Part shown: one piece after another, positions 47,794 to 55,089 of the stretch
Layout of the letters: every line of letters starts with the position of its first letter
Position numbering within the stretch: the stretch's first letter is position 1
NCBI GenBank assembly: GCA_937943575.1
Contig: CALEAV010000007.1
Coordinates: 16,508 to 80,507 of the forward strand
DNA from: an uncultured bacterium
GTDB lineage: Bacteria; Desulfobacterota; Desulfobaccia; Desulfobaccales; 0-14-0-80-60-11
Length of the DNA: 64,000 nt
Direction of reading: 5' to 3'
Made by a program: the position numbers and the translations under genes
Notes under the pieces: generated by a model
What the model saw: only the letters and a program-made list of their open reading frames with translations
The model's database searches: none
Told to the model about the DNA's origin: nothing

Positions 47794-48594
47794 TCAGCCT
47801 CCGGCAATTTCCCGGGCCAGCGCCGCCAGGGCCGTGGCCAGCGCACCCAGATGCTCCTCTCCCGGCATCAGGGGCAGCGCGGCCACCCTGTCTGCCAGGT
47901 CCCGGGCCGCCGGGGCCAATTCCGGCAGTCGCCCGGCCAGAGAGGAAAGGCCGTCCACCACCCCCTTCACCGCCCCGGCCACTGCCTCCGGGCTTGCCGG
48001 CGGGTCCGCCAGGAAGGCCGAGATCCTGGCCAGGGCCGCGGCCGCTTCCTTGGCCGCCGCCGGGGGAACCTCCCGGGCGAGGGCCTCCTGCAGGGCCTGG
48101 GCCGCTTGGAGGATTGCCCCAAGGCCCCGGGTGCGCCCCTCCTCCCACAGCTCCGGGGGGAGCGGGCGCACCGACAAGGACAGGGTGCTCAGGCTCTGGG
48201 CGGGAAAGAGGCCCGGGGCGGCCACCTGCAGGCCGGCCCGGTTCTCCTCCACCTGCAGCGCCGCCCTGAGGTCCAGACGGGCCTCGGCAATGACCCGGTC
48301 CCTCAGGCCCCGGGAGCCGGCCTCCAGGGCCTGGAGCAGGGCCTGGAGGATTTCTTCCACGGCCACCCCCCGGCGTCGGGCCACGGCCTCTTTCAACTTC
48401 TCCCGCACCTCCCCCAGCTGGCCGGCGAGCTTCTCCACCAGCGACTTGAGGCGGGCGTTGTCCCGCTCCAGGGCCGCCCGCTCGGCTACGGCGGCATCCC
48501 GCTCCCGCCTGAGGCTCTGGGCCAGGGCTTCCGCCACCTCGGCCCGCACCTGGGCCAGGGTGGCCTGGCGCCGGTAGAAGTCCAGCTCCGCCAC
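47794..48594 (-). CDS. Coiled-coil protein with putative shared helix-beta module (266 aa)
   Basis: Residues about 1-75 are coiled coil (LAQSLRRERDAAVAERAALE). Residues about 78-148 hold a helix (VEEILQALLQALEAG), a strand (ARLDLRAALQVEE) and STLSLSVRPLPPE. That order matches the upstream neighbours (see the finding on the shared module). The last 115 residues are Ala/Leu-rich helices. It uses a GTG start one base after the previous stop, with GAGGAGGAG upstream. No family recognised. Confidence 0.7.
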   Translation of the reverse strand: MAELDFYRRQATLAQVRAEVAEALAQSLRRERDAAVAERAALERDNARLKSLVEKLAGQLGEVREKLKEAVARRRGVAVEEILQALLQALEAGSRGLRDRVIAEARLDLRAALQVEENRAGLQVAAPGLFPAQSLSTLSLSVRPLPPELWEEGRTRGLGAILQAAQALQEALAREVPPAAAKEAAAALARISAFLADPPASPEAVAGAVKGVVDGLSSLAGRLPELAPAARDLADRVAALPLMPGEEHLGALATALAALAREIAGG

Positions 48595-48595
48595 C

Positions 48596-49375
48596 TCACT
48601 CCTCCTCAGCCCTGACGGTGGGGAGGAGGCGGAAGGTCATACGCAGGGTGGAGAGGGCTCCGGGCTCCACCCGGCCTGCCTCCGGGGTGACAAAGCGGGG
48701 CTCCGCCTCCCCGGTGCGGGGGGCCTCCAGCACCCCCCGGGCCTCCACCTCCAGGGAGGTGAGGGCGGCGGTAAACTGCTTCCCCGGCGCCGCCCGGCCC
48801 TCCGCCAGGCCCTCCAGCACCCCGGCCAGCTTGCCGGCCAGGTCCGTGGGAAAGACATGCCCCACCACCCCCCGCTCCGCCAGCCGGTCCTGCAGCCGGG
48901 AGATCTCCTCGGCCAGTTTCAGGCGCTCGGCCTGCCAGGTCTGGCGCGCCGCCTCATGCTCCCGGGTGAGCTGCTCCAGGGCCGCCTTCACCGCCTGGGA
49001 GACCTGCCGCTCCACATCCGCCTTGACCTGGGCCAGGTCCTGGAGGGCCTGGTCCCGTTCCCGCTTCCAGACCTCCGCCACCTCCCTGATGGTCCTGAGG
49101 CTCCCCAGCTCCGCCTCCTTGAGGCGCAGCTCCTCCTGGGCCCTGGCCAGGGCGGCCTCCAGCTCCCGCACCCGGCCCTGGGCCAGCTCCGCACGCTCCC
49201 TGAGCTCGGCATTGAGGGCTTCAGTGCGGGCCAGGGCCTGGCGGGTGTCCTGCAGCTCCTTGGTGGCGGCCTCCAGTTTGAAGGTCAGCTCCCGGCGGGA
49301 CTGCTCCACCAGGTTCAGCTGGGTGCGGACCTGGGCCAGCTCCAGTTTGACGCGTTCCAGTTCTTCGGGCGGCAT
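48596..49375 (-). CDS. Coiled-coil protein with putative shared helix-beta module (259 aa)
   Basis: Residues about 1-168 form one long heptad-rich coiled coil (LELAQVRTQLNLVEQSRREL, RVRELEAALARAQEELRLKE). The C-terminal 90 residues contain FPTDLAGKLAGVLEGLAEG, then LTSLEVEARGVLE and, at 241-251, LSTLRMTFRLLP. These echo the helix, strand and 'STLR..RPLPP' steps of the neighbours. It starts 3 bases after the preceding gene. Likely cytoplasmic and probably oligomeric. Confidence 0.7.
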   Translation of the reverse strand: MPPEELERVKLELAQVRTQLNLVEQSRRELTFKLEAATKELQDTRQALARTEALNAELRERAELAQGRVRELEAALARAQEELRLKEAELGSLRTIREVAEVWKRERDQALQDLAQVKADVERQVSQAVKAALEQLTREHEAARQTWQAERLKLAEEISRLQDRLAERGVVGHVFPTDLAGKLAGVLEGLAEGRAAPGKQFTAALTSLEVEARGVLEAPRTGEAEPRFVTPEAGRVEPGALSTLRMTFRLLPTVRAEEE

Positions 49376-49378
49376 GGC

Positions 49379-50026
49379 TTAAGTTCCCGGCCCGCCGCGG
49401 TGCTGCAGCACCCGGGCCGTCTCGTCGTCCACCTTCACCAGGGCCCGCAAACTCACCGCCCCGTCTTCTTCCGCGGTCTGCACAACATACCAGGCCCGGG
49501 CGCCGCCGTTGAAGTTCACTGTCACCCGGGGCTCGGGGCGGCCTTGGGCGTCGGTAAACAGATACGGCAGGGCCGCGGCCAAGGCCGCCTCCGCCGTCAG
49601 CGCCGGGGGGGCGGCGGCCGCTCCCGGGGGCGGCACCGCCACCACCGCCAGCTTCACGGTGCTGGCCGCCTGGAGGTCATAAGAGAACTGGTTGGTGTAG
49701 CGGGCATTCACCGGCTGGGCCCACAACCGGGGCAAGGGCTTCCGGGGCACGCCGGCCACCCGGGGGGGCTCCGCCTTGGGGGCCGGCTGCTCCAGGGCCA
49801 GGGCGATCCTGAGCTCCAGCTCGGTCCGGGGGATTTGGTACCAGGTGGCCTCGAGGCCGTACTGGGAGAGCACCGGGTCCTCGTTGATGAGCTTCTGGAT
49901 CTCGATGGAGTGGCGGTCCAGCTCGGCCTGGGCCCGGCCGATCCCGGAGCCCAGGGCCACCAACAGCTCCTCCAGAGGCGTGGAGATCAGGTCGGCGATC
50001 TGCTGGGCGGGAGTTCCGTTGGGCAT
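49379..50026 (-). CDS. Paralogous helix-beta protein 3 of 3 (215 aa), with extra C-terminal domain
   Basis: The same module as the two genes upstream. N-terminal helix IADLISTPLEELLVALGSGI (10-29) then AELDRHSIE; YGLEATWYQIPRTELELRIA (56-75) matches the GL.PTFYQFTE..IEV segment; VNARYTNQFSYDLQA (106-120) and STVKLAVVAVPPP (122-134) match the third block. It adds a ~70-residue tail (EAALAAALPYLFTDAQGR, then beta strands). No signal peptide. GGAGG precedes the start. Family unknown. Confidence 0.75.
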   Translation of the reverse strand: MPNGTPAQQIADLISTPLEELLVALGSGIGRAQAELDRHSIEIQKLINEDPVLSQYGLEATWYQIPRTELELRIALALEQPAPKAEPPRVAGVPRKPLPRLWAQPVNARYTNQFSYDLQAASTVKLAVVAVPPPGAAAAPPALTAEAALAAALPYLFTDAQGRPEPRVTVNFNGGARAWYVVQTAEEDGAVSLRALVKVDDETARVLQHRGGPGT

Positions 50027-50042
50027 GAGGTTCCTCCCGGCG

Positions 50043-50651
50043 TTACGGCGTGCGGGTGACGGTGGGCGGGCTGGTAAAGGTGTTCACCGTGGTCACCGCC
50101 GGCTCCAGGCGGGAGGGCGGCGGCACCGGACGCATCACCGCCCGGAGCACGCTGGCCCCCTGGGCCTGATAGCTGTATTTGTTGGCGGTGCGGTAGTCCA
50201 CCGTGCCGGCATGGGCCCGGCTGCGGCCCAGCCCCAGGAAACCCGCGGCCCGGCCCCGGGTCTCCGTCACCCGCTCCTCCCGCATGGTGATGGAGAGGCG
50301 CACCTCGATGGTGGCCTCGGTGAATTGGTAGAAGGTGGGCAGCAGACCCGCCTGGAACATGCTCATCTTCACCGGCGGGGCGCCGGTGGCGGTCACCCGG
50401 GCCCCGGTCACCGGCACCCTCTCCGTGCGGATGCCCCCGGCGCCGTCGGGCACCGTCACCTCCACGGTGCGCACCTCCGGCTCGATGATCTCCGTGACGT
50501 CGGTGAGCACCTCCACCTCGGTGTTCACCAGTGTCTTCATGGTTTCCAGGGAGTTGTGATCCAGGGCCGCCTGGCCGTCGGCGATGGCCACGGCCAGGTT
50601 GCGCACCAGTTCGGCAAAGGGCAGATCCAACAGATCGCGGCCGATGGCCAT
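50043..50651 (-). CDS. Paralogous helix-beta protein 2 of 3 (202 aa)
   Basis: N-terminal GRDLLDLPFAELVRNLAVAI (4-23) and ADGQAALDHNSLE; EIIEPEVRTVEVTV (54-67); QAGLLPTFYQFTEATIEVRL (100-119); YRTANKYSYQAQG (153-165) and SVLRAVMRPVPPP (167-179). It is close to the gene upstream. The segment between blocks (120-150) is basic. AAGGAG lies 5 bases before the ATG. No signal peptide or membrane helix; no named family recognised. Confidence 0.78.
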   Translation of the reverse strand: MAIGRDLLDLPFAELVRNLAVAIADGQAALDHNSLETMKTLVNTEVEVLTDVTEIIEPEVRTVEVTVPDGAGGIRTERVPVTGARVTATGAPPVKMSMFQAGLLPTFYQFTEATIEVRLSITMREERVTETRGRAAGFLGLGRSRAHAGTVDYRTANKYSYQAQGASVLRAVMRPVPPPSRLEPAVTTVNTFTSPPTVTRTP

Positions 50652-50672
50652 AACGACTCCTTTGTGCCCCGC

Positions 50673-51302
50673 CTAGCTGATGCTGACGGCTGCCGGCTGC
50701 CCCTGCAGCATGGGCAGGCAGTTGATGGTGAGCACCCGGGGCGTCAGACGACTGGGCGGCGGCACCGGTTTCAGGGTGGTCCGGAGCAGGCTCGAGCCCT
50801 CCGCCGAGTAGGAATAGGTGTTGGCAGTCTTGTAATTCACATGGGAGGCAAAGGAGGCGGAGCCCCAGCCCCAGGAGGCGCTGGCCTCCAGGGAGGCCCC
50901 CACCTCAAATTCGCTGCTGCTGGTGGTCTTCTGGGAGATGGACATCTTCACTTCAATGATGGATTCGGTGAACTGGTAGAAGGTGGGGGAGAGCCCCGCC
51001 TGCAGGAGGGTCATGTCCTCCGGGTCCATGCTCTCAAACTTCACCCGGGCGCCGGTGACGATGATGGTCTCCCGCTGGGGGTTGCCCTCCTGGTCCCGCA
51101 CCGTCACCTCCACGGTGCGGAAATCCGGCTCGATGATTTCCTGGATCTCCTGGATGATCTTCACTTTTTCCCGGGCCAGCATGCGGGCGGTGGACAGCGA
51201 GGTGCGGTCCAGGGCCAGTTGGCCCTTGGCGATGGCGAAGGCGAGGTTCATCACCATCTCGGGAAAGGGCACGTCCAACAGGTCTCTGCCGACACTTCTC
51301 AT
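50673..51302 (-). CDS. Paralogous helix-beta protein 1 of 3 (209 aa)
   Basis: First of the three paralogues: GRDLLDVPFPEMVMNLAFAI (5-24), EIIEPDFRTVEVTV (55-68), QAGLSPTFYQFTESIIEVKM (101-120), YKTANTYSYSAEG (157-169) and SSLLRTTLKPVPPP (170-183). Between blocks it has a Ser/Gly/Trp-rich stretch (SLEASASWGWGSASFASH). A perfect AAGGAGG precedes the start. It lies 188 bases after the glycosyltransferase; a small GGGGCG/CGCCCC stem (51374-51389) followed by GACCCCTTTT lies between, so partial termination or a second promoter is possible. Confidence 0.78.
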   Translation of the reverse strand: MRSVGRDLLDVPFPEMVMNLAFAIAKGQLALDRTSLSTARMLAREKVKIIQEIQEIIEPDFRTVEVTVRDQEGNPQRETIIVTGARVKFESMDPEDMTLLQAGLSPTFYQFTESIIEVKMSISQKTTSSSEFEVGASLEASASWGWGSASFASHVNYKTANTYSYSAEGSSLLRTTLKPVPPPSRLTPRVLTINCLPMLQGQPAAVSIS

Positions 51303-51490
51303 ACAACCTCCTTGTCAGTGAGCTGGCCGGACCGCAGGCCCGGAAGAAGGTGAAAGTTCCCGGAAAAGGGGTCGGGGCGCAGCCGCCCCAGCCCTTTCCC
51401 CACCCTCGTCTCCCCCCTGCCGCCGGGTGACGGGGAGTTTGAGAGGAGGGGGCCATTGGCCCTGCTGCCCTCCCCCCAAAAATTGCAGGT

Positions 51491-53674
51491 TCAGGCCGCC
51501 GGCTGGCCCCTCTCCCGGGCCAGGAGCTGCCGCACGGCGTTGAGGGCGAAGTGCTTCTTTAAGGCCCGGGCCGCCTTGCCCTGGGCGTCCAGCTGCACGC
51601 CGCCCACGAAGGACAAAAGCGGGCAGGCCTGAAGAACCTCCCTGCCCCCCGGGGGCATGCCGATGATGAAGCTGCCGCCCGCCGTGGCCATGAGCACCAG
51701 GCCGCCGTGGCGGGCCACGTAATCCTGGAGCAGCCGGGGTACTTCCGGGCCGGCGCGGCCGTCGGCGGGCCGCACCAGAAAGAGCTCCGGCTCCGGCCCG
51801 GCAGAGACCGCCGCACCCTGGCGCCGGGGCTGGCCCCTCAGGGCCAGATGCCGCACCTGCTCCAGGGTCTCTTCGCCCACCGTCTCCAAGGCCCGCTGCC
51901 AGGCCTCCTGGCGGCGCCAGGCGGAAAAGCCCTGGTCAGTGAAGAGCAGACGCACCTGGTGCAGCGGCGGCAGGGGGATGTGCGGCCACAGGGGGCTGGG
52001 CCCCACATACGGCACCCCCAGGGCGGCGCAGGCCAGGTCCAGATCCGGGGCGCCGGTGCCGGAAAAATCAATGGCCAGGCACATGTGCGCCAGGGCCGGC
52101 GCCAGCTCCTCCATAGAGAGGCGGACCACGCTGTCCGGGTCGCCGCCGGGCCGGGGCACCGCCACCGCCAGCCCGGGGAAGATGCGTTTAAGCAGCACCG
52201 CCAGGGGCAGCTCCGGGGGGCTCACCAGCACGTAGCCGATGGTGGCCCGGGGGGCGCCGGGGAAGAAAGGCGGCAGCCGCACCGGGATGCTCAACTCCTC
52301 GCCCCGCCGGAAGGCCTCCTGGCGGATCTGGAGGCTCACCTCCCCGGCCCGGCGCTCCGCCAGCTTCAGGCTCACCTGCACCCCGGAAGGGAGGGGGGCC
52401 AGGGTCTCGGCCACCGCCCCCTGAACCTCCGGGGGCAGGTCCTCCAAGGCCGGGCTCCCCTCCCCCGCCCGCCAGGTGATGAGGCGGCCGCGCACCGGCG
52501 GGCGCCGGGGCGGCGCCTGGCTGAGCACCCGCTCCCACTCCGAGGCGATGCGGTCCCAGCTGTAGCCCAGGGCGAACTCCCGGGACCGGCGGCTTTTTTC
52601 GGCCAGCAGGGCGCGGTCGGCATACAGGGCGCTTAAGGCCGCCACCGCCGCCTCCCGGTCCACCAGCCCCCTGACCAGCCCGAATTCATCCACCACCCCG
52701 GCCTCCGCCGGCAGGGCGAAGCCATGCCCCGCCACCAGCTCCCGGCTGGCGGTGTAGCCCAGGGCCAGCGGCACCACCCCGGCGCTGGCGGCCTGGAGGT
52801 TGGGGAGCCCGAAGCCCTCCCCCCAGGAGGTGAGGAGGTGCACGTCGGCGGCGGCGTAGATCTCCGCCAGCCGCTCCAGGGGGATGCCCCCTGAGGCCCG
52901 CATGCGGAAGCCCGGGGTGAAGCGCACCCTGGCCGTCAGCCCCAGGGCGTCGATGTCCTGCCGCAGGTCGTAGCGATAGAGGTCGCTTCTGGCGGCGTCG
53001 TCATCGGGGTCGGCGTGCAGGTGCAGGAGGACATCCGGCTTGTCATGGGCGAAGGCGGCAAAGATGTCCAACAGGCGGGGCAAAAGTTTGCGGGGTTGGT
53101 TGCGGGCGTCGGAAAGCACCACCAAGCGGCCCTCGTAGCCCAGGCGGGCCTTGGCCGCCGCCTTATCCGGCGGTGGCCGGAAGAGCTCAGTGTCCACCCC
53201 GTGGGGGATGTAGGCGGCGGCGATGCCGCAGGCGGCGGAGACCTCCAGGCCGAAACGGCTCATGGCCACCGGCAGGTCCGCGGCGGCCAGCACCTTCACC
53301 CAGCCGGCGGGCAGGCGGCCTTCGGGGTCGGCCCCGTCCACCGGGTAGTAGTGCACCCAGCGGGTGCCGGAGAGGTCCAGGTAGCGCTGCACCGGCGGCT
53401 CGGTGAGGAAGCTCATCCACCAGATGTCCGCCAGGGTGATGACAAAGTGGGGCTGCAGCCGGTGGAGATACCCCAAAAGCACGTCGCTGCCGAAGCGGTC
53501 CCGGCGGATGGGATGGACGGGAATGCCCTGCCAATACGTGGTGGAGCCCTTAGCCTGCCAGCCCAGAATCTCCAGACGGTGGCCCCGGCGGGCCAGCCGG
53601 CGGCACACCTCCCGGGTCACCCCCCCGAACCCGGAAGGGGTGGTGGGACTGTCAGAGACCCACAGAATCCGCAT
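51491..53674 (-). CDS. GT-B glycosyltransferase with ~330-residue C-terminal extension
   Basis: A 727-residue product. Residues 1 to about 395 are a GT4-type GT-B transferase: MRILWVSDSPTTPSGFGGVT at the start, IPHGVDTELF, the LVVLSDARNQPRK donor-domain start, and EGFGLPNLQAASAG, the family E-x7-E-like donor motif with Gln/Ala variation. Residues about 400-727 are an extra region of unknown function with mixed alpha/beta character, ending FIIGMPPGGREVLQACPLLS. No signal peptide. GGAGG lies 8 bases before the ATG at 53674. It heads the nine-gene leftward cluster. Acceptor unknown. Confidence 0.8.
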   Translation of the reverse strand: MRILWVSDSPTTPSGFGGVTREVCRRLARRGHRLEILGWQAKGSTTYWQGIPVHPIRRDRFGSDVLLGYLHRLQPHFVITLADIWWMSFLTEPPVQRYLDLSGTRWVHYYPVDGADPEGRLPAGWVKVLAAADLPVAMSRFGLEVSAACGIAAAYIPHGVDTELFRPPPDKAAAKARLGYEGRLVVLSDARNQPRKLLPRLLDIFAAFAHDKPDVLLHLHADPDDDAARSDLYRYDLRQDIDALGLTARVRFTPGFRMRASGGIPLERLAEIYAAADVHLLTSWGEGFGLPNLQAASAGVVPLALGYTASRELVAGHGFALPAEAGVVDEFGLVRGLVDREAAVAALSALYADRALLAEKSRRSREFALGYSWDRIASEWERVLSQAPPRRPPVRGRLITWRAGEGSPALEDLPPEVQGAVAETLAPLPSGVQVSLKLAERRAGEVSLQIRQEAFRRGEELSIPVRLPPFFPGAPRATIGYVLVSPPELPLAVLLKRIFPGLAVAVPRPGGDPDSVVRLSMEELAPALAHMCLAIDFSGTGAPDLDLACAALGVPYVGPSPLWPHIPLPPLHQVRLLFTDQGFSAWRRQEAWQRALETVGEETLEQVRHLALRGQPRRQGAAVSAGPEPELFLVRPADGRAGPEVPRLLQDYVARHGGLVLMATAGGSFIIGMPPGGREVLQACPLLSFVGGVQLDAQGKAARALKKHFALNAVRQLLARERGQPAA

Positions 53675-54014
53675 GGCCAAGCCTCCAGGAGGGTGAGGGC
53701 GGCGGGAAAGCTCGAAAGGAAGGGGGAAAGCCCGGTCTCTTCCGAGGGCCTCAAGCGCACCCCCATCGTAGCACATCCAAAAAAATAAAAAAATTTTTAA
53801 TTTTGTTGGATATATTTTCTTTAAATTCAAACGAGTCCCGGCGGAGGAAGGGCCAGGCAGGGGAGCCCCTTGCCCCTCTCCCTCACCCCTGTCCCCGGAG
53901 GCGGGGAAGGGAGAAGGAGGCGCCACCGATCCCACCCTTTCCCGCTCCTCCCCTGCCAAGGCTGTCTGATGGCAGGGTGTGGCAAAAAGGGGGAGAAATC
54001 GGGAGGCACCTGAG
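53675..54014. promoter_or_regulatory. Divergent control region with 37-bp AT palindrome
   Basis: Between the glycosyltransferase (leftward) and the HAD gene (rightward). A near-perfect AT-rich palindrome occupies 53775-53811 (arms ATCCAA...TTGGAT, about 16 of 18 positions pair). It sits in a ~60-base AT island (53772-53830) that stands out in this GC-rich DNA. A weak -10 (TACGAT, 53770-53765) faces the glycosyltransferase. The remaining sequence to 54014 is G/C-rich with an inverted repeat and no gene. Confidence 0.5.
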
Positions 54015-54482
54015 ATGGAGATCTCCATCCCCGGGTTTGGTGACCTGTCCCTGGCCCATCTGGTCCTGGACTACAACGGCACCCTGGCCGCCGACGGCCG
54101 GCTGCTCCCCGGGGTGGCGCCGCGCCTTGTCCGGCTGGCCCCGAGCCTGGAGGTGCATGTGCTCACCGCCGACACCTTCGGGGGGGTCAGGGAGGAGTTG
54201 GCCGGGCTGCCGGTGAGGGTGACCGTTATTCCCCGGGGGGACGAAGCTCAGGCCAAGGCCGGGGTTGTCCGGACCCTGGGGGCGGAGCGCACCGCCGCCA
54301 TCGGCAACGGCCGCAACGACGCCCTGATGCTCTCGGAGGCGGCCCTGGGGGTGGCGGTCCTGCAGGGGGAGGGCGCCGCCCGGGAGGCTTTGCTGGCCGC
54401 CGACGTGGTGGCCCCGGACATCCAGGCGGCCCTGGACCTTTTCCTCCACCCCGCCCGCCTCCTCGCCACCCTGCGGGCCTGA
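54015..54482 (+). CDS. Small HAD-family phosphatase, soluble P-type ATPase-like
   Basis: A 155-residue HAD hydrolase lacking a cap domain. Motif I is LVLDYNGTLA (D19 and N21; the second Asp is Asn, as in this subgroup), motif II VLTADTFG (near 49-56), a Lys in EAQAKAG and motif IV IGNGRNDALML (near 96-106), matching COG4087-type proteins. GGGAGG lies upstream of the ATG at 54015; an in-frame ATG at 53979 is less likely. Stands alone, divergent from the glycosyltransferase. Confidence 0.8.
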   Translation: MEISIPGFGDLSLAHLVLDYNGTLAADGRLLPGVAPRLVRLAPSLEVHVLTADTFGGVREELAGLPVRVTVIPRGDEAQAKAGVVRTLGAERTAAIGNGRNDALMLSEAALGVAVLQGEGAAREALLAADVVAPDIQAALDLFLHPARLLATLRA

Positions 54483-54534
54483 AGGGCGCCCGGCCGCGCC
54501 CCCGGGGAAGCCCCGCCCGCAAAGCCGCCGCAGG

Positions 54535-55089
54535 TCAGCCGGGCGGCAGCCGCAGGCGCTCCACGAGGCCCAGCTCCCGGATCAGCCGGGCCACGGCCGG
54601 GGGCACCAGGTGCTCCCAGGGCTCGCCTTGCCCCATCAGACGGCGGATGGCGGTGCCGCTGAGCCCTTTTTCCTCCGGGGTCCGGCGCCACAGGACCTCC
54701 ACCTTGAGCCCCAGGCCGGTGAACTGGGCCAGTTTCCTCTCACCCCAGGCATCGTAAATGGTGAGGTAGAAAGTGGCCTCCAGGGGCACATAGTAGCGAT
54801 AAAGCTCCGGGAAATTGATGGGCAGGGGCACCACCGCCATCTCCCGGCAGTCCAGCCCCGCCTCCCACAGGGCCTCCCGCACCAGGAGATGGCGCTCCCA
54901 GTAGGTGAGGGGGTTGTGCTTTGGGGAACTGCGGTGCGGGTCCGCCGGGTCAAAGCGGGTGTGGCTGGGATCCGGGTTGGTGATGCCCACCACCAGCCGG
55001 CGGCAGCGGGCCTTGGCGGCCAGCACATATTTCAGGTGATCCAGGTGAAAGATCTGAAAGCGGCCGTGCACCACTCCGAGCTCAGTCAT
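54535..55089 (-). CDS. NMN adenylyltransferase-like nucleotidyltransferase
   Basis: A 184-residue nucleotidyltransferase of the archaeal NadM type. GRFQIFHLDHLKYV (near 10-23) is the (H/T)xGH-like ATP-binding region, though the motif reads FHLDH rather than FHLGH. LSGTAIRRLM (near 143-152) is the ISxTxxR motif. By family it makes NAD from NMN and ATP; other cytidylyl- or adenylyltransfer reactions are possible given the H-L-D-H variant. Its start overlaps the phosphoglycerate-mutase-like gene by 8 bases. Confidence 0.8.
   Translation of the reverse strand: MTELGVVHGRFQIFHLDHLKYVLAAKARCRRLVVGITNPDPSHTRFDPADPHRSSPKHNPLTYWERHLLVREALWEAGLDCREMAVVPLPINFPELYRYYVPLEATFYLTIYDAWGERKLAQFTGLGLKVEVLWRRTPEEKGLSGTAIRRLMGQGEPWEHLVPPAVARLIRELGLVERLRLPPG

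Noticed and set aside
45585..48269. 894-codon plus-strand frame opposite the GH5-peptidase gene
   Set aside because: The minus strand carries clear GH5 motifs; the plus-strand translation ends in a Pro-rich run typical of a shadow frame.
42703..53674. Prophage or phage-tail-like island
   Set aside because: No integrase, terminase, capsid, sheath, tube, baseplate or lysis gene was recognised, and base composition matches the surroundings apart from the AT palindrome.
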